Shown here: positions 32,989 to 43,676 of the stretch, in pieces
How the letters are laid out: each line of letters starts with the position of its first letter
Numbering within the stretch: the first letter of the stretch is position 1
DNA from: Hordeum vulgare subsp. vulgare
Lineage: Eukaryota > Streptophyta > Magnoliopsida > Poales > Poaceae
Reading direction: 5' to 3'
Length of the DNA: 64,000 bases
NCBI RefSeq assembly: GCF_904849725.1
Contig: NC_058524.1
Location: 509,314,263 to 509,378,262 of the forward strand
Translations under genes and position numbers: made by a program
Notes under the pieces: generated by a model
Seen by the model: only the letters and a program-made list of their open reading frames with translations
What the model was told of the DNA's origin: nothing
Database searches by the model: none

Positions 32989-33846
32989 CTAGCCGGCCAG
33001 GAGTGCCTTCTCCTCGTTCTCCTTCTTCTTCTCCCGACACTCCCAAGCAAAATGTCCAAAGGCATCACAGTTATAGCACTGTACCTCGCTCTTGTCTCTG
33101 TGCTCTCCACCACGGCTATGTCCGAGGCCACGTCCACGGCCACGACCCCGTCCTCGCGACGAGTCATGCCCTCTCGCCATGAGAAGTTGCTCCTCTTCAC
33201 GCGCCGTCTCCCGCCCCTTGACGAGCTCCTCATGTGCCTTGAGTGAACCAATGACCTCCTCCATGGCCATCTTGTTGGTGTCGCCGAACAACGCAATTGA
33301 CGAAGCAACGTGGATGAACTTGTTGGAGACGGCTCGCAGCAGCTTCTTCACGACGTACTTCTCCTCCAATGGATCACCAAGCTCACGGATGCGTCCCACG
33401 AGCGTCGTGAACCTCGCCGCGAAATCATCCACGGACTCTGCATCACCCATCTTGAGGCCATCGAACTCCGAGCGCAAGGACTGAATCCTTGCCTCCCGGA
33501 CGCGCTCGACGCCAACGTGCATGGAGCGTAGAGCCGCCCACACATCGGCAGCGGTCTCCTCCGCTACGCGTAGCAGCGTCATGTCGTCGATCGACTGGGA
33601 GATGATCGTCATGGCCATCTCCTCCTTGCCCTTGTCGACCTCCATGGACGACGCCTCGTGATCAACGGCAGCCCATGCGTCGTTGGCTCGCAAGAGGTAC
33701 TTCATCCTCATCGCCCATGCCGTGTAGTTCGTCCTTGTTAGCAGCGGGAATGGAAGCTTTCCCGCTGCCACCGTCGCCGTCACCGCCGCCGCCGTCGCGG
33801 ACACTGCCGGCACCAGCGCTCCACTCGCTGAAGAGTCACGCGTCAT
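32989..33846 (-). CDS. Gag of the small copia element (UBN2 type), intact
   Basis: Starts MTRDSSASGALVPAV, 285 codons without a stop. LLTRTNYTAWAMRMKYLLRA is the usual copia gag lead-in, followed by the UBN2 core (AADVWAALRSMHVGVERVRE, RFTTLVGRIRELGDP), a Gly/Arg-rich linker and a CCHC zinc knuckle CYNCDAFGHFAWEC. Gag assembles the particle and binds element RNA. The ORF ends close to the purine tract, so there is no room for protease, integrase or RT. An upstream in-frame extension into the LTR is possible, but the ATG at 33846 just inside the primer site is the natural start. Confidence 0.88.
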   Translation of the reverse strand: MTRDSSASGALVPAVSATAAAVTATVAAGKLPFPLLTRTNYTAWAMRMKYLLRANDAWAAVDHEASSMEVDKGKEEMAMTIISQSIDDMTLLRVAEETAADVWAALRSMHVGVERVREARIQSLRSEFDGLKMGDAESVDDFAARFTTLVGRIRELGDPLEEKYVVKKLLRAVSNKFIHVASSIALFGDTNKMAMEEVIGSLKAHEELVKGRETAREEEQLLMARGHDSSRGRGRGRGRGLGHSRGGEHRDKSEVQCYNCDAFGHFAWECREKKKENEEKALLAG

Positions 33847-33856
33847 CTTCAACCTA

Positions 33857-33868
33857 GCTCTGATACCA
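33857..33868 (-). other. Primer binding site of the small copia element
   Basis: TGGTATCAGAGC on the minus strand, two bases inside the 5' LTR: a perfect initiator tRNA-Met site. Confidence 0.92.
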
Positions 33869-33870
33869 AA

Positions 33871-34442
33871 TGTTGGGGCTAACTCTCTCGGCTCCCTTCT
33901 CTCACGGCTGCCTCTCACAGCCAACTCAAGAACAATGGAGACAGATGTTTGGTGAGCTGCTGTATCACACAGCCAAGCTCTTTTCTTCTCTCTATTCCCC
34001 TTGTTCTCTTCTAAAACAAAGATGCTTACAACTCTTAAGTAACACACAACCACACACTAACCAGCCGCTACTCTCGGCAACTAATCCCACTAAGCTAGCC
34101 CATGCACGCACTAACACACGCACTATCCATGACCTTATCTTATCGCTGGAATCGCTCCAACAAACACACGACTTGGTCATACAACTAACTACGCATGCAT
34201 GCTAACAGACTCGTGATGACCCAGCCAGATCAACTTGACCATGTAGCTCGTCACGTTCCAGCTGCTCACGCTGCTCGCCGCTTCACACGACGTTGCCGCA
34301 CTACCACACCGCATCGCACGGTCGGATGCATCTCGCTTCCATGTGCGTTGCAGCCATGACTTTGCCGGAACAGTTCTAAGCTAAACTACATGCAGTACGA
34401 AAATAACATGCAGATACATAGGCATCAAGATTATATCTAACA
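33871..34442 (-). mobile_element. 5' LTR of the small copia element
   Basis: 572 bp with intact TG...CA ends, next to target duplication CCGCC at 34443-34447. It would promote leftward transcription of gag. Confidence 0.9.
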
Positions 34443-34576
34443 CCGCCGCCACACCCGCCGGCGTCCTCGAGGCTGAAGGAGACGCGCAGGGCGAGCCACT
34501 GCATCGCGGCCGACGGCGGGGGCGAGGGAGGCGGCGGCGGCGGGGCCGGGGGCCGCGACGCCGCAGCGGAGGCCAT
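34443..34576 (-). pseudogene. Captured host gene exon in Helitron, start
   Basis: Minus-strand ATG at 34576 gives MASAAASRPPAPPPPPP and MQWLALRVSFSLEDAGGCGG, then the target duplication of the nested copia element. The same reading resumes at 32347. The upstream DNA (34577-34720) is GC-rich and could be its 5' untranslated region. Confidence 0.5.
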
Positions 34577-35552
34577 CGATCGGGTTCGCTGCGGCGCGGG
34601 GTTCGCTGCTGCAGCGGAGCGCGAGCGAGTTCCCTTCTCTTCTTCCTCGCTGGGCTTGGCGCAAGGGAACAAAATAGAATGGAGGAGGGTGGCAGCGGTA
34701 GCTGTGCCGGTGCGCACCGGCGACGGCCCTCGTGTCGGCGACGCAGTAGTCGACGAGGAGGTCCGGGTCGGAGCTGCAGACGGCGGAGATGAAGATGATC
34801 GTCACGAGCGAAAGGATGGCTCGAGAGATGGGAGCGGCATGGTTGGTTGTGGCGCCTATGGCTACGCCTCGAACGTATGATCAGCGATCAGTACATTCAG
34901 CAGTCACGGCTCATGTGCGTATGATTGTATGCTCCTTGGGCTTTGAGGAGTTGGCAGATGATGCTTTGAAGTTATTGTGGGTGCGAGTGGCTGCATTGGC
35001 TACGTTACGTTACCATTGCCTTGGAGAATGAGACACATATACTTTTGATGATGGAAGGTTTTCTTTTCAAGTCACTCTTGAACGTCGTGGTTAAAACTTG
35101 CTGAAAATCATGGGCTCAGACTTGCTATCTGAAATTCCATATCTCCTGTTGGAATCCACCTGAAACCTGTAGAACAGGAAATTCACTGATGTAGCGGCAG
35201 TGTTGCGATGACATGGCATTGTGCAGTTTATTGCTACTTGACCACGTAACATTGGATAGTTCAAACTTATAAGCATGCAACATTAGAATCGGAAGCAGCA
35301 ATATTTATCAAGCAACAGAAGCAAATTCCATCTTAAGCTTCACTCACAATATCATTTCAATATTTTGGACTCCTATTTATTGTCATTTTCATTGTGTAGT
35401 ATTGCTGAACAGCCCATCGATCTTTGAGAAGATTTTCTCTGATGAGTTTATTCTTGACATCATAGGCGCCCTTGAATGTATGATTTCTCCTCCAGTCCTT
35501 TGTTTCTTCCTGTTTCTCCCATAACTCTTAAGCTGGTTGTGCCTCTTTCTAC
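34577..35552. other. Helitron cargo of unknown origin
   Basis: No recognised gene. 34577-34900 is GC-rich and may be leader or promoter of the captured gene. 35030-35540 is AT-rich. Short ORFs have no motifs. Confidence 0.4.
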
Positions 35553-35583
35553 GCCCGGTGCAACGCACGGGCATTTGTACTAG

Positions 35584-35932
35584 TATTCTCTAACTTAAAT
35601 GAGTAACCATCTCGCAATAAAGAAGATCCAGATATTCTTAACGCAGACACTAAATAACAATTATTTAAGTTCATAACTAATCCCGATGGTAACTGAAGTG
35701 AGACCGTGCCGATGGCGATTGCATCAACCTTGGAACCATTTCCCACGCGCATTGTCACTTCATCCTTTGCCAGCCTTCGTTTATTCCGCACTTCCTGCTT
35801 CGAGTTGCAAATATGAGCAACATAACCGGTATCAAATACCCATGCACTACTACGAGAGTTGGTTAGGTACACATCAATAACATGTATATCACATATACAT
35901 GGTTTGGCGTTGGCAGCCTTCTTATCAGCCAA
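35584..35932 (-). pseudogene. Copia protease and start of integrase region, copy B
   Basis: Reads KPCICDIHVIDVYLTNSRSS, AWVFDTGYVAHICNS (protease DTG) and RVGNGSKVDAIAIGTVSLQL, then LRISGSSLLRDGYSFKLEN. The integrase then continues beyond the Helitron at 30582. It is longer open here than in copy A. Confidence 0.82.
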
Positions 35933-35953
35933 ATACTTGGGGCAGTTGCTCTT

Positions 35954-36736
35954 CTAGTGACCCATCCCCTTGCAATAATAGCACTCAGTTTCTGGCTTAG
36001 GTCCAGCCTTGGGTTTCTTCACCGGAGGGGCAATAGCTTTGCCGCTCTTCTTGGAGTTACCCTTCTTGCCTTTGCCGCTTTTCTTGAAACCAGTGGTCTT
36101 ATTCACCATCAACACTTGATGTTCTTTCCGGAGTTCTGACTCTGCGACTTTCAGCATCGCGAATAACTCGCCGGGTGACTTATTCATCCCTTGCATGTTA
36201 TAGTTCAACACAAAGCTCTTGTAGCTAGGTGGCAGTGATTGAAGAATTTTGTCAGTGATAGCCTCTTGCGGGATTTCAATCCCCAGCCGAGCTAGACAGT
36301 TTGAGTACCCAGACATTTTGAGCACATGTTGAGTGACACACGAATACTCCTCCATTTTGCAAGCATAGAATTTATCAGAGGTCTCATACCTCTCGATCCG
36401 GGCATTCTTCTGAAAGATAAACTTCAACTCCTGGAACATCTCATATGCTCCATGACGTTCAAAGCGTCGTTGAAGTCCCAGTTCTAAGCCATACAAGACT
36501 CCACATTGAACTACTGAGTAGTCCTCCTTACATGCTTGCCAAGCGTTCAAAACATCTTGATCACACGTAGCGGGTGTTTCACCTCCAAGCGATGCATCAA
36601 GGACATAATTATTTTTCCCAACTTGTAGGATAAGCCTCAGATTACGAGCTCAGTCTACAAAGTTGGTACCATCATCTTTCAGCTTAGCTTTCTCTAGGAA
36701 CGTATTGAAATTCAGGGTTGCTACTACGTGAGCCAT
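35954..36736 (-). pseudogene. Copia gag, copy B
   Basis: Same gag as copy A, ATG at 36736. The stop in the zinc knuckle (TAG at 35954-35956, after CYYCKGMGH) and the TGA in the N-terminal region are shared with A. The frame from about 36550 to 35954 is otherwise open for 198 codons. The A-specific stop near 2476 is absent. Confidence 0.85.
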
Positions 36737-37975
36737 TGATCTACAACATAAAATATTGCAATGTGGACTTAGAATATGTTCAAGACAATTAGAGTTTAAT
36801 TAATCAAATTACTAATAAACTCCCACTCAAATAGACACCCCTCTAGTTACTTGAGTGTGGCATGATCCAAATTCACTAACTCAAGTTCGATCATCACGTG
36901 AGTTGAGTGTAGTTTCAGTGGTAAACATCTCTATGTTAATCATATCAACTATACGATTCATGCTCGACCTTTTGGTCTCTTGTGTTCACAGGCCATGTCT
37001 ACACATGATAGGCTCGTCAAGTTTAACCCGAGTGTTCCGCGTGTGCAACTGTTTTGCACCTGTTGTATGTGAACGTTGAGTCTATCACACCCGATCATCA
37101 TGTGGTGTCTCGAAACGACAAATTGTCACAATGGTGCACGGTCGGGGAGAACACAATTTTCTCTTGAAATTTAGTGAGGGATCACCTTATAATGCTACTG
37201 TCGTTCTAAGCAAGATAAGGTGCATAAAAGGATTAACATCACATGCAATTCATAAGTGACATGATATGGACATGATCTTGCGCTTCTTGATCTCCATCAC
37301 CAAAGCACCGGCATGATCTTCATCCTCACCGGCGCCACACCATGATCTCCATCATCGTGCCGCCATCGAGGTTGTCGTGCTATCTGTGCTATTACTACTA
37401 AAGCTACAACCTAGCAATATAGTAAATGCATCTGCAAAGACAAACATTAGTTTAAAGACAACCCTATGGCTCCTGTCGGTTGTCGTAGCATCGACGTGCA
37501 AGTCGATATTTAACTATTACAACATGATCATCTCATACATCCAATATATCACATCATGTCTTTGGCCATATCACATCACATGCATACCCTGCAAAAACAA
37601 GTTATACGTCCTCTAATTTGTTGTTGCATGTTTTACGTGGCTATTATGTGCATCCAGTACGATCGCATCTTACTTACGCACAACCACAACGGATATGTGC
37701 AAATTCTTATTTAACCTCTCTCCAAGGACCGCCTCGGTCAAATCCAATTCAACTAAAGTTGAAGAAGCACACACCCGCCAGTCATCTTTATGCAACAAGT
37801 TGCATGTTAGTCGATGAAACCTGTCTCTCGTAAGCGTACAAGTAATGATGGTCCGGGCCGCTTCAATCCAGCAATACCGCAGAATCGAGAAAAGACTAAG
37901 GAGGGCACAAATCGAATTTCAGTGCCCACAAAAACTTTTGTGTTCTACTAGAGATTACATCCACGCATGAACCTA
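36737..37975 (-). other. Copia 5' untranslated leader, copy B
   Basis: Colinear with 2664-3902. No gene is seen. It includes the region before gag expected to hold packaging signals. Confidence 0.75.
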
Positions 37976-37987
37976 GCTCTGATACCA
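37976..37987 (-). other. Primer binding site for initiator tRNA-Met, copy B
   Basis: TGGTATCAGAGC on the minus strand, one base from the LTR: a perfect copia primer site. Confidence 0.92.
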
Positions 37988-38284
37988 CTGTTGGGGAACG
38001 TTGCACGGGAAACAAAAAATTTCCTACGCACACGAAGACCTATCATGGTGATGTTCATCTACGAGAGGGAGATCAGATCCACATACCCTTGTAGATCACT
38101 AAGCGGGAAGCGTTAAGAAACGCGGTTGATGTAGTGGAACAACTTCGTGATTCAAATCACTGTCGTCCCATGATCCGTCCCGATCTAGCACGAAACGAAC
38201 GGCACATCCGCGTTCAACACACGTACACCTCGATGACGATCTCCGCCTTCTTGATCCGAAAAGAGAGACGGGGAAGTAGATGAG

Positions 38285-39890
38285 TGATACGTCCCAAACG
38301 TATCTATAATTTTTGATGGTTTCATGTTGTTATCTTGTCAACTTTGGATGTTTTATATACCTTTTATATCTTTTTTGGGACTAACTTATTAATTCAGTGC
38401 CAAGTGCCAGTTCCTGTTTTTTCTGTGTTTCTGACTGTTTTCGGATCTGATTTTGGAACGGAGTCTAAACGGAATAAAATCCCCGAAATAAATTTTTCCA
38501 GAACAAAAGAAGATTGGGGGACTTGAGGGCCAAGGCAGGATAGCCACAGGGAGTCCACAAGCCCTGTAGCCGCCACCAGGTGGGTCGGTGGCTACCAGGC
38601 TTGTGCCCCTGGAGCTCCCCTGCCCTAGCTCTTTCGCCTATATATTCCCTAAAATCCCAGAAAAAATCAGGGCATCCACGAAAACACTTTTCCGCCACCG
38701 CAAGCTTCCATTTCCGCGAGATCTCATCTGGAGACCCTTCCTGGTGCCCTGCCGGAGGGGACTATGGAGTTGGATGGCTTCTACATCAACATCATCGCCT
38801 CTCCAATGACTCGTGAGTAGTCCACTTGAGACCTACGGGTCCATAGTTATTAGCTAGATGGCTTCTTCTCTCTCTTGGATCTTCAAAACAAAGTTCTCCA
38901 TGATCTTCATGGAGATCTATCCGATGTAATCCTCTTTGGCTGTGTGTTTGTCGAGATCCGATGAATTGTGGATTTGTGATCAGATTATCTATGAATTATA
39001 TTTGAGTCTTTGCTGATTTGTTATATGCATGATTTCATATCCTTGTAAGTCTCTCCGAGTCTTGGGTTTTGTTTGGCCAACTAGATCTATGATTCTTGCA
39101 ATGGGAGAAGTGCTTGGTTTTGGGTTCATACCGTGCGGTGACCTTTCCTAGTGACAGAAGGGGCAGCAAGGCACGCATCATGTTGTTGCCATCAAGGGTA
39201 ACAACATGGGCTTTCATCATAGATTTGAGATTGTTCATCTACATCATGTCATCTTGCTTAAGGCGTTACTCTATTCTTTTGGACTTAATACACTAGATGC
39301 ATGCTGGATAGCGGTCGACGTGTGGAGTAATAGTAGTAGATGCACAAAGTATCGGTCTGCTTATTTTGGACGTGATGCCTATAGATATAATCATTGCCAT
39401 AGATAATGTCATGACTTTGCGCGGTTCTATCAGTTCCTCGTCAGTAATTCGTTCACCCACCGTCTACTTGCTTTCATGAGAGAAGCCACTAGTGAACACT
39501 ACGGCCCCCCGGTCTATTCACAACTATCGTCTCCACTTTCACTTTTACTTTGCTTTGTTTTCCTTTTTGCTTTCAGTTCTCACTTTGCAAACAATCTATA
39601 AGGGATTGACAACCCCTTCATAGCATTGGGTGCAAGATCTTCGTGTTTCTGCAGGTAATTGTGACTTGACGCGATCCTCCCACTGGATCGATACCTTGGT
39701 TCTCAAACAGAGGGAAATACTTACCGCCGCTGTGCTACATCACCCTTTACTCTTCAAGGGAACACCAACGCGAGTCTCCAAGGCCGCGGGGAAAACCTTT
39801 GCATATTTGCCAAGGAAGTCCCTATAGGCGTAGCCGTAGGAGCAGGATTCCTGGCGCCGTTACCACGGAAGGTCTGTTGTCGCAGTAGCA
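38285..39890 (+). mobile_element. 5' LTR of the nested element
   Basis: Starts TGATACGTCCCAAACG, ends GTCGCAGTAGCA. About 35 bp before its end it contains TGGCGCCGTTACCACGG, a decayed copy of the primer site, indicating that the LTR end once lay farther left. Confidence 0.9.
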
Positions 39891-39901
39891 CAAGGATTTC
39901 T

Positions 39902-39919
39902 GGCGCCGTTGCCGGGGAG
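39902..39919 (+). other. Primer binding site of the nested element
   Basis: TGGCGCCGTTGCCGGGGA, complementary to the 3' end of plant tRNA-Asp, eleven bases after the LTR. Confidence 0.85.
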
Positions 39920-40223
39920 GATCAAGTCAAGAATAGTCTCTCGTCAATGTGTCGATTTCTCGCGCGGGGAGGAGAGATCAAGTCAAGATCTATCCAAGTA
40001 GGTGTCACAAACTCATCTCTTGCATTTACCTTTTTTGCGAGTTGCCTCTCGTCTTCCTCTCCCCCACTTTACATTTGCGGTTTTCATTTGCCTTTTTGCC
40101 TTTCTCCTTTGCTGTTTTCATTTGCCTTTTTCCGTTCGCCCTTCTTCCGCTCACTTTCTGTTTGCTTGTGTTACCATGTGCCTTCTTTTAGCTTGCATCT
40201 TTGCTTGCTAAAAATCCATTGAT

Positions 40224-40750
40224 ATGGATCCTAACCCACTTGCTAATCTCTTTAAGAGATCCACTTATGTGGAACCAATTGCTAGTGAGTTGAGTGCACT
40301 TGACTTTCTTTATGGAGTTTTGCTTGAGATGCGTGAATTTGAAAATCGTGATGAAGAAATTCAGGAATAGATTCACGAGGACTCCTTGAATAAAAAGCAT
40401 GATTGCAATGGTTTCACTATAAATCCTATTAGTGACAATCATGCTAAAAATATGCAAAACCCTAAGCTTGGGGATGCTAGTTTTGCTATGTCCACTACTT
40501 GTTGCAATTATCGTGATTGGGGTGATGATCTTTCCAATGATCTTGAAAATTTGTTCAAACCTCATGATGAGTATGATATTTGCAATAATATTGAAAGTGG
40601 GATTGGAGAAGTCATGACTTTAGTTGATGATAACCCCACTATTTTTGAAGAGCGTCAACTTTGCATGCATGTGGATCATGAAAATAATATTCTTTGTGAT
40701 AGCTATATTGTTGAATTTGATTATGATCCCACATGTAATTGCTATTAGAG
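40224..40750 (+). pseudogene. ORF of unknown function in the nested element
   Basis: ATG at 40224 gives MDPNPLANLFKRSTYVEPIA, SELSALDFLYGVLLEMREFE, then one stop (TAG 40368-40370), then an open frame with HDCNGFTINPISDNHAKN, YDICNNIESGIGEVM and DSYIVEFDYDPTCNCY to a stop at 40746-40748. After that, NFHVTKSPLVMLRLLLSLSS and YKMPMHRKYVRLRCDFHML continue the likely protein. It is acidic and Cys-containing, with a hydrophobic segment in the tail. I recognise it only as the kind of ORF found in non-autonomous Triticeae LTR elements and cannot assign a function. Confidence 0.6.
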
Positions 40751-43676
40751 AGGAAAATATTGTGGTAGAAACTTTCATGTTACCAAATCACCTCTCGTGA
40801 TGTTGAGATTGCTCTTGTCTCTTTCTTCTTCCTTGCATATGGCAGCTATTGGTTGTCTTGACAATTTGTTTTCCTATAAAATGCCTATGCATAGGAAGTA
40901 TGTTAGACTTAGATGTGATTTTCACATGCTTTAGGATTCTCTCGTTGTGCTTCAATTCTTGTCTTTTGTGAGAGCATCATTGAATGCCTAGCTAAGGGCG
41001 TTAAACAATAGCACTTGTTGGGAGGCAACCCAACGAATCTATCCTTTTTATTTCTATTTTATGTTTTCACACTTTCATAATTCTGTTATGATTGTGCTTT
41101 TTGTGTTTCTTTTTGCGTTTGTGCCAAGTAAAACCGTTATGATTAGTCTTGGGGATGATCGTTTGGTCATGCTAGAAAAGACAAAAACTTTCTGCTCACG
41201 AAAAGAAATTTCATTTTTTTATGTAAGAGCTTTTGAGTTGATTCTTTTTGCTGCTTATTGCTACGAAAATTCTTCAGACCGTCGTAATTTTTCAGAATTT
41301 TCGAATTAACAGAAGTATACGAAGTATACATATTGCTATAGACTGGTCTGCTGTTAACAGAGTCTGTTTTTGTTGAGTTGGTTGCTTATTTTGATGAAAC
41401 TATGGATAGTATCGGGGGGTATTAGCCATGGAGGATTGAAAATACAGTAACCCAACATCAACATAAGCAGAATTTAAGTTTGCTACAGTACCTAAGGAAG
41501 TGGTGGTTTGCTTTCTTATACTAATGTTATCACGATTTTTTGTTTAAGTTTCGTGTTGTGAAGTTTTCAAGTGTTGGGTGAAGTTCTTATGGACAAAGAG
41601 ATAAAGAGTGGCAAGAGCTCAAGCTTGGGGATGCCCAAGGCACCCCAAGTTGATTCAAGGATGTCGTAAAAGCCTAAGCTTGGGGATGCCCCAGGAAGGC
41701 ATCCCCTCTTTCGTCTTCAATCCATCGGTAACGTTACTTGGGGCTATATTTTTATTCACCTCATGTTATGTGTTTTTCTTGGTGCGTCTTGTATCGTAGG
41801 AGTCTTTTATTTTTGTTGTGTCACAGTCTTCCTTGCTGCACACCTAGAGAGAGAGACATGCACTCATCGTGATTTTGTCGAGCTTCACTTATATCCTTTT
41901 GTTAGACAATTCAGCTCACATGTGCCTCACTTATATCTTTTGAGCTAGTTCATTTTGCTCTTTGTGCTTCACTTATATCTTTTAGAGCACAGCGGTGCGT
42001 GTCTTGGTAGTTGGCTTATGCTATGAAAGTAGTCTCAAAAGGGGTAGTTATCCAAAGGGATATGAAAACTTCCACCTTCATGTGCATTGAGTAGTTAGAG
42101 AAGTTTGATTTATTTCAATTAGTTTTGAGTTGCGGTTGTGGTAATATTGAAGTTATGCTAGTAAGGTGTTGTGGATCTAAAAATACTTGTGTTGAAGTTA
42201 GTGATTCTCGTAGCATGCACATATGGTGAACTGCTATGTGATGAAGTCTGAGCATGATTAGTCTATTGATTGTCATCCTTTGTGTGGCGGGATCGCGCGC
42301 TGGTTTATACCTACCAACCCTTCCCCTAGGAGTATGCGTTGAATGCTTTGTTTCGATTACTACTAAAACTTTTGCAACAAGTATATGAGTTCTTCATGAC
42401 TAATGTTGAGTCCATGGTTTAGATGCACTTTCACCTTCTACCATCATTATCTTCTTTAGTGTCGTGCAACTTTCGCCGGTACACAAAACCCACCATTAGC
42501 CTCCCTCAAAACAGCCACCATACCTACCTACTATGGCTTTTTCAAAGCTATTCCGAGATATATTGCCATGCAACTACCACCATGACATGTGCCACAGCTT
42601 CTACATTGCCATTGCATGATCGTAACATAGCTAGCATGATATTTCCATTGATGTCTATGCCATGCTAGATCATTGTCACGGTACACTACCGAAGGCATTC
42701 CATATAGAGTCATCATTGCTCTAAGTTTTGAGTTGTAAGTGTGATGATCATCATTGATGGAGCATTGTCCCATGTGAGGAAATAAAAGAGGCCAGCGAAG
42801 CCCATTTACAAAAAGAGGCCAAAGATGCCCACCAAAAAAAGAAAAAAAAAGAGGACAAAGAGCCCACCAAATAAATAATGAGAGAAAAAGAGAGAAGGGA
42901 CAATTCTACTATCCTTCCACACTTGTGCTTATTAAGCACCATGATCTTCATGATTCAGAGTCTCTCGTTTAGTCACCACCATTTAGCTAGTGGAAAATTT
43001 TCATTATATAACTTGGCTTGTATATTCCAATGATAGGCTTCCTCAAAATTGCCTTAGGTCTTCGTGAGCAAGCAAGTTGGATGCACACCCACTAGTTTTC
43101 TTTAAGAGCTTTCACGTACTCTTAGCTCTAGTGCATCATTTGTATGGCAATCCGTACTCATTCACATTGATATCTATTGATGAGCATCTCCATAGCTCAT
43201 TGATATGCCTAGGTAGTGTGACCATCTTCTCCTTGTTTGTCTTGCAACCTCCACCACACTCCATTCCACCTATAGTGCTAAAACCATGTCACACGCTCAT
43301 GTATTTCATGAGAGTTAAAAAAGTTTGAGAAAGTGAAAGTGTGAAAACAATTACTTGGCCAATACCGAGGTTGTGCATGATTTAAATTCATTGTGCAAGG
43401 ATGATAGAGCATAGCCAGACTATATGATTTTGTAGGGATAACTTTCTTTTGGCCTTGTTATTTTGAAAGTTCATGATTACCTTTCTAGTTTGCTTGAAGT
43501 ACTATTGTCTCCACATCAATAGCAAACTATTGTTTTGAATCTAATGGATCTGAACATTCATGTCACATAAGAGGAGTTACAAAGGACATCTATGCTAGGT
43601 AGCATGAAAGCGTCAAAAATTCATTCTTCATCACTTCCCTACTAGAGGACGAGCAGGAGTTAAGCTTGGGGATGCT
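40751..43676 (+). other. Non-coding interior of the nested element
   Basis: No further gene is supported. Notable structures are two GGGGATGCC hairpins (41627-41706), an AAAAGAGGCCAAAG... repeat tract (42780-42880), and the terminal purine tract AAGCTTGGGGATGCT just before 43677. Confidence 0.65.
41627..41706 (+). repeat. Paired GGGGATGCC hairpins
   Basis: 41682-41706 is a perfect 9 bp stem (GGGGATGCC/GGCATCCCC) with a 7 base loop. 41627-41646 is a similar, slightly imperfect one (GGGGATGCC, CAA, GGCACCCC). Both follow AAGCTTGGGG, the same string as the purine tract before the 3' LTR. A structural role in RNA packaging or priming is possible, but this is conjecture. Confidence 0.8.

Larger units (their letters stand above)
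32348..34442 (-). mobile_element. Small gag-only copia retrotransposon nested in the captured exon
   Basis: Two LTRs of 572 bp (32348-32919 and 33871-34442), target duplication CCGCC (32343-32347 and 34443-34447), a canonical initiator tRNA-Met primer site and a purine tract. The 951 bp interior holds only gag. By eye the LTRs differ at about ten positions, so insertion is fairly recent. Without pol it must have been mobilised by another copia element. Confidence 0.93.
30583..35583 (+). mobile_element. Non-autonomous Helitron, 5.0 kb, only in unit B
   Basis: Starts TCTTTACCTAATAATAAAG and ends with a GC hairpin (GCCCGGTGCAACGCACGGGC, 35553-35572) followed by ATTTGTACTAG, the Helitron CTRR end. 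Unit A has the uninterrupted target (AACCAT/TATTCTC at 1510/1511), so no target duplication was made and both ends are exact. Insertion is between T and T rather than the usual A and T. No RepHel protein is encoded, so it depended on another element. The cargo includes a captured gene exon and a nested copia element. Confidence 0.9.
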
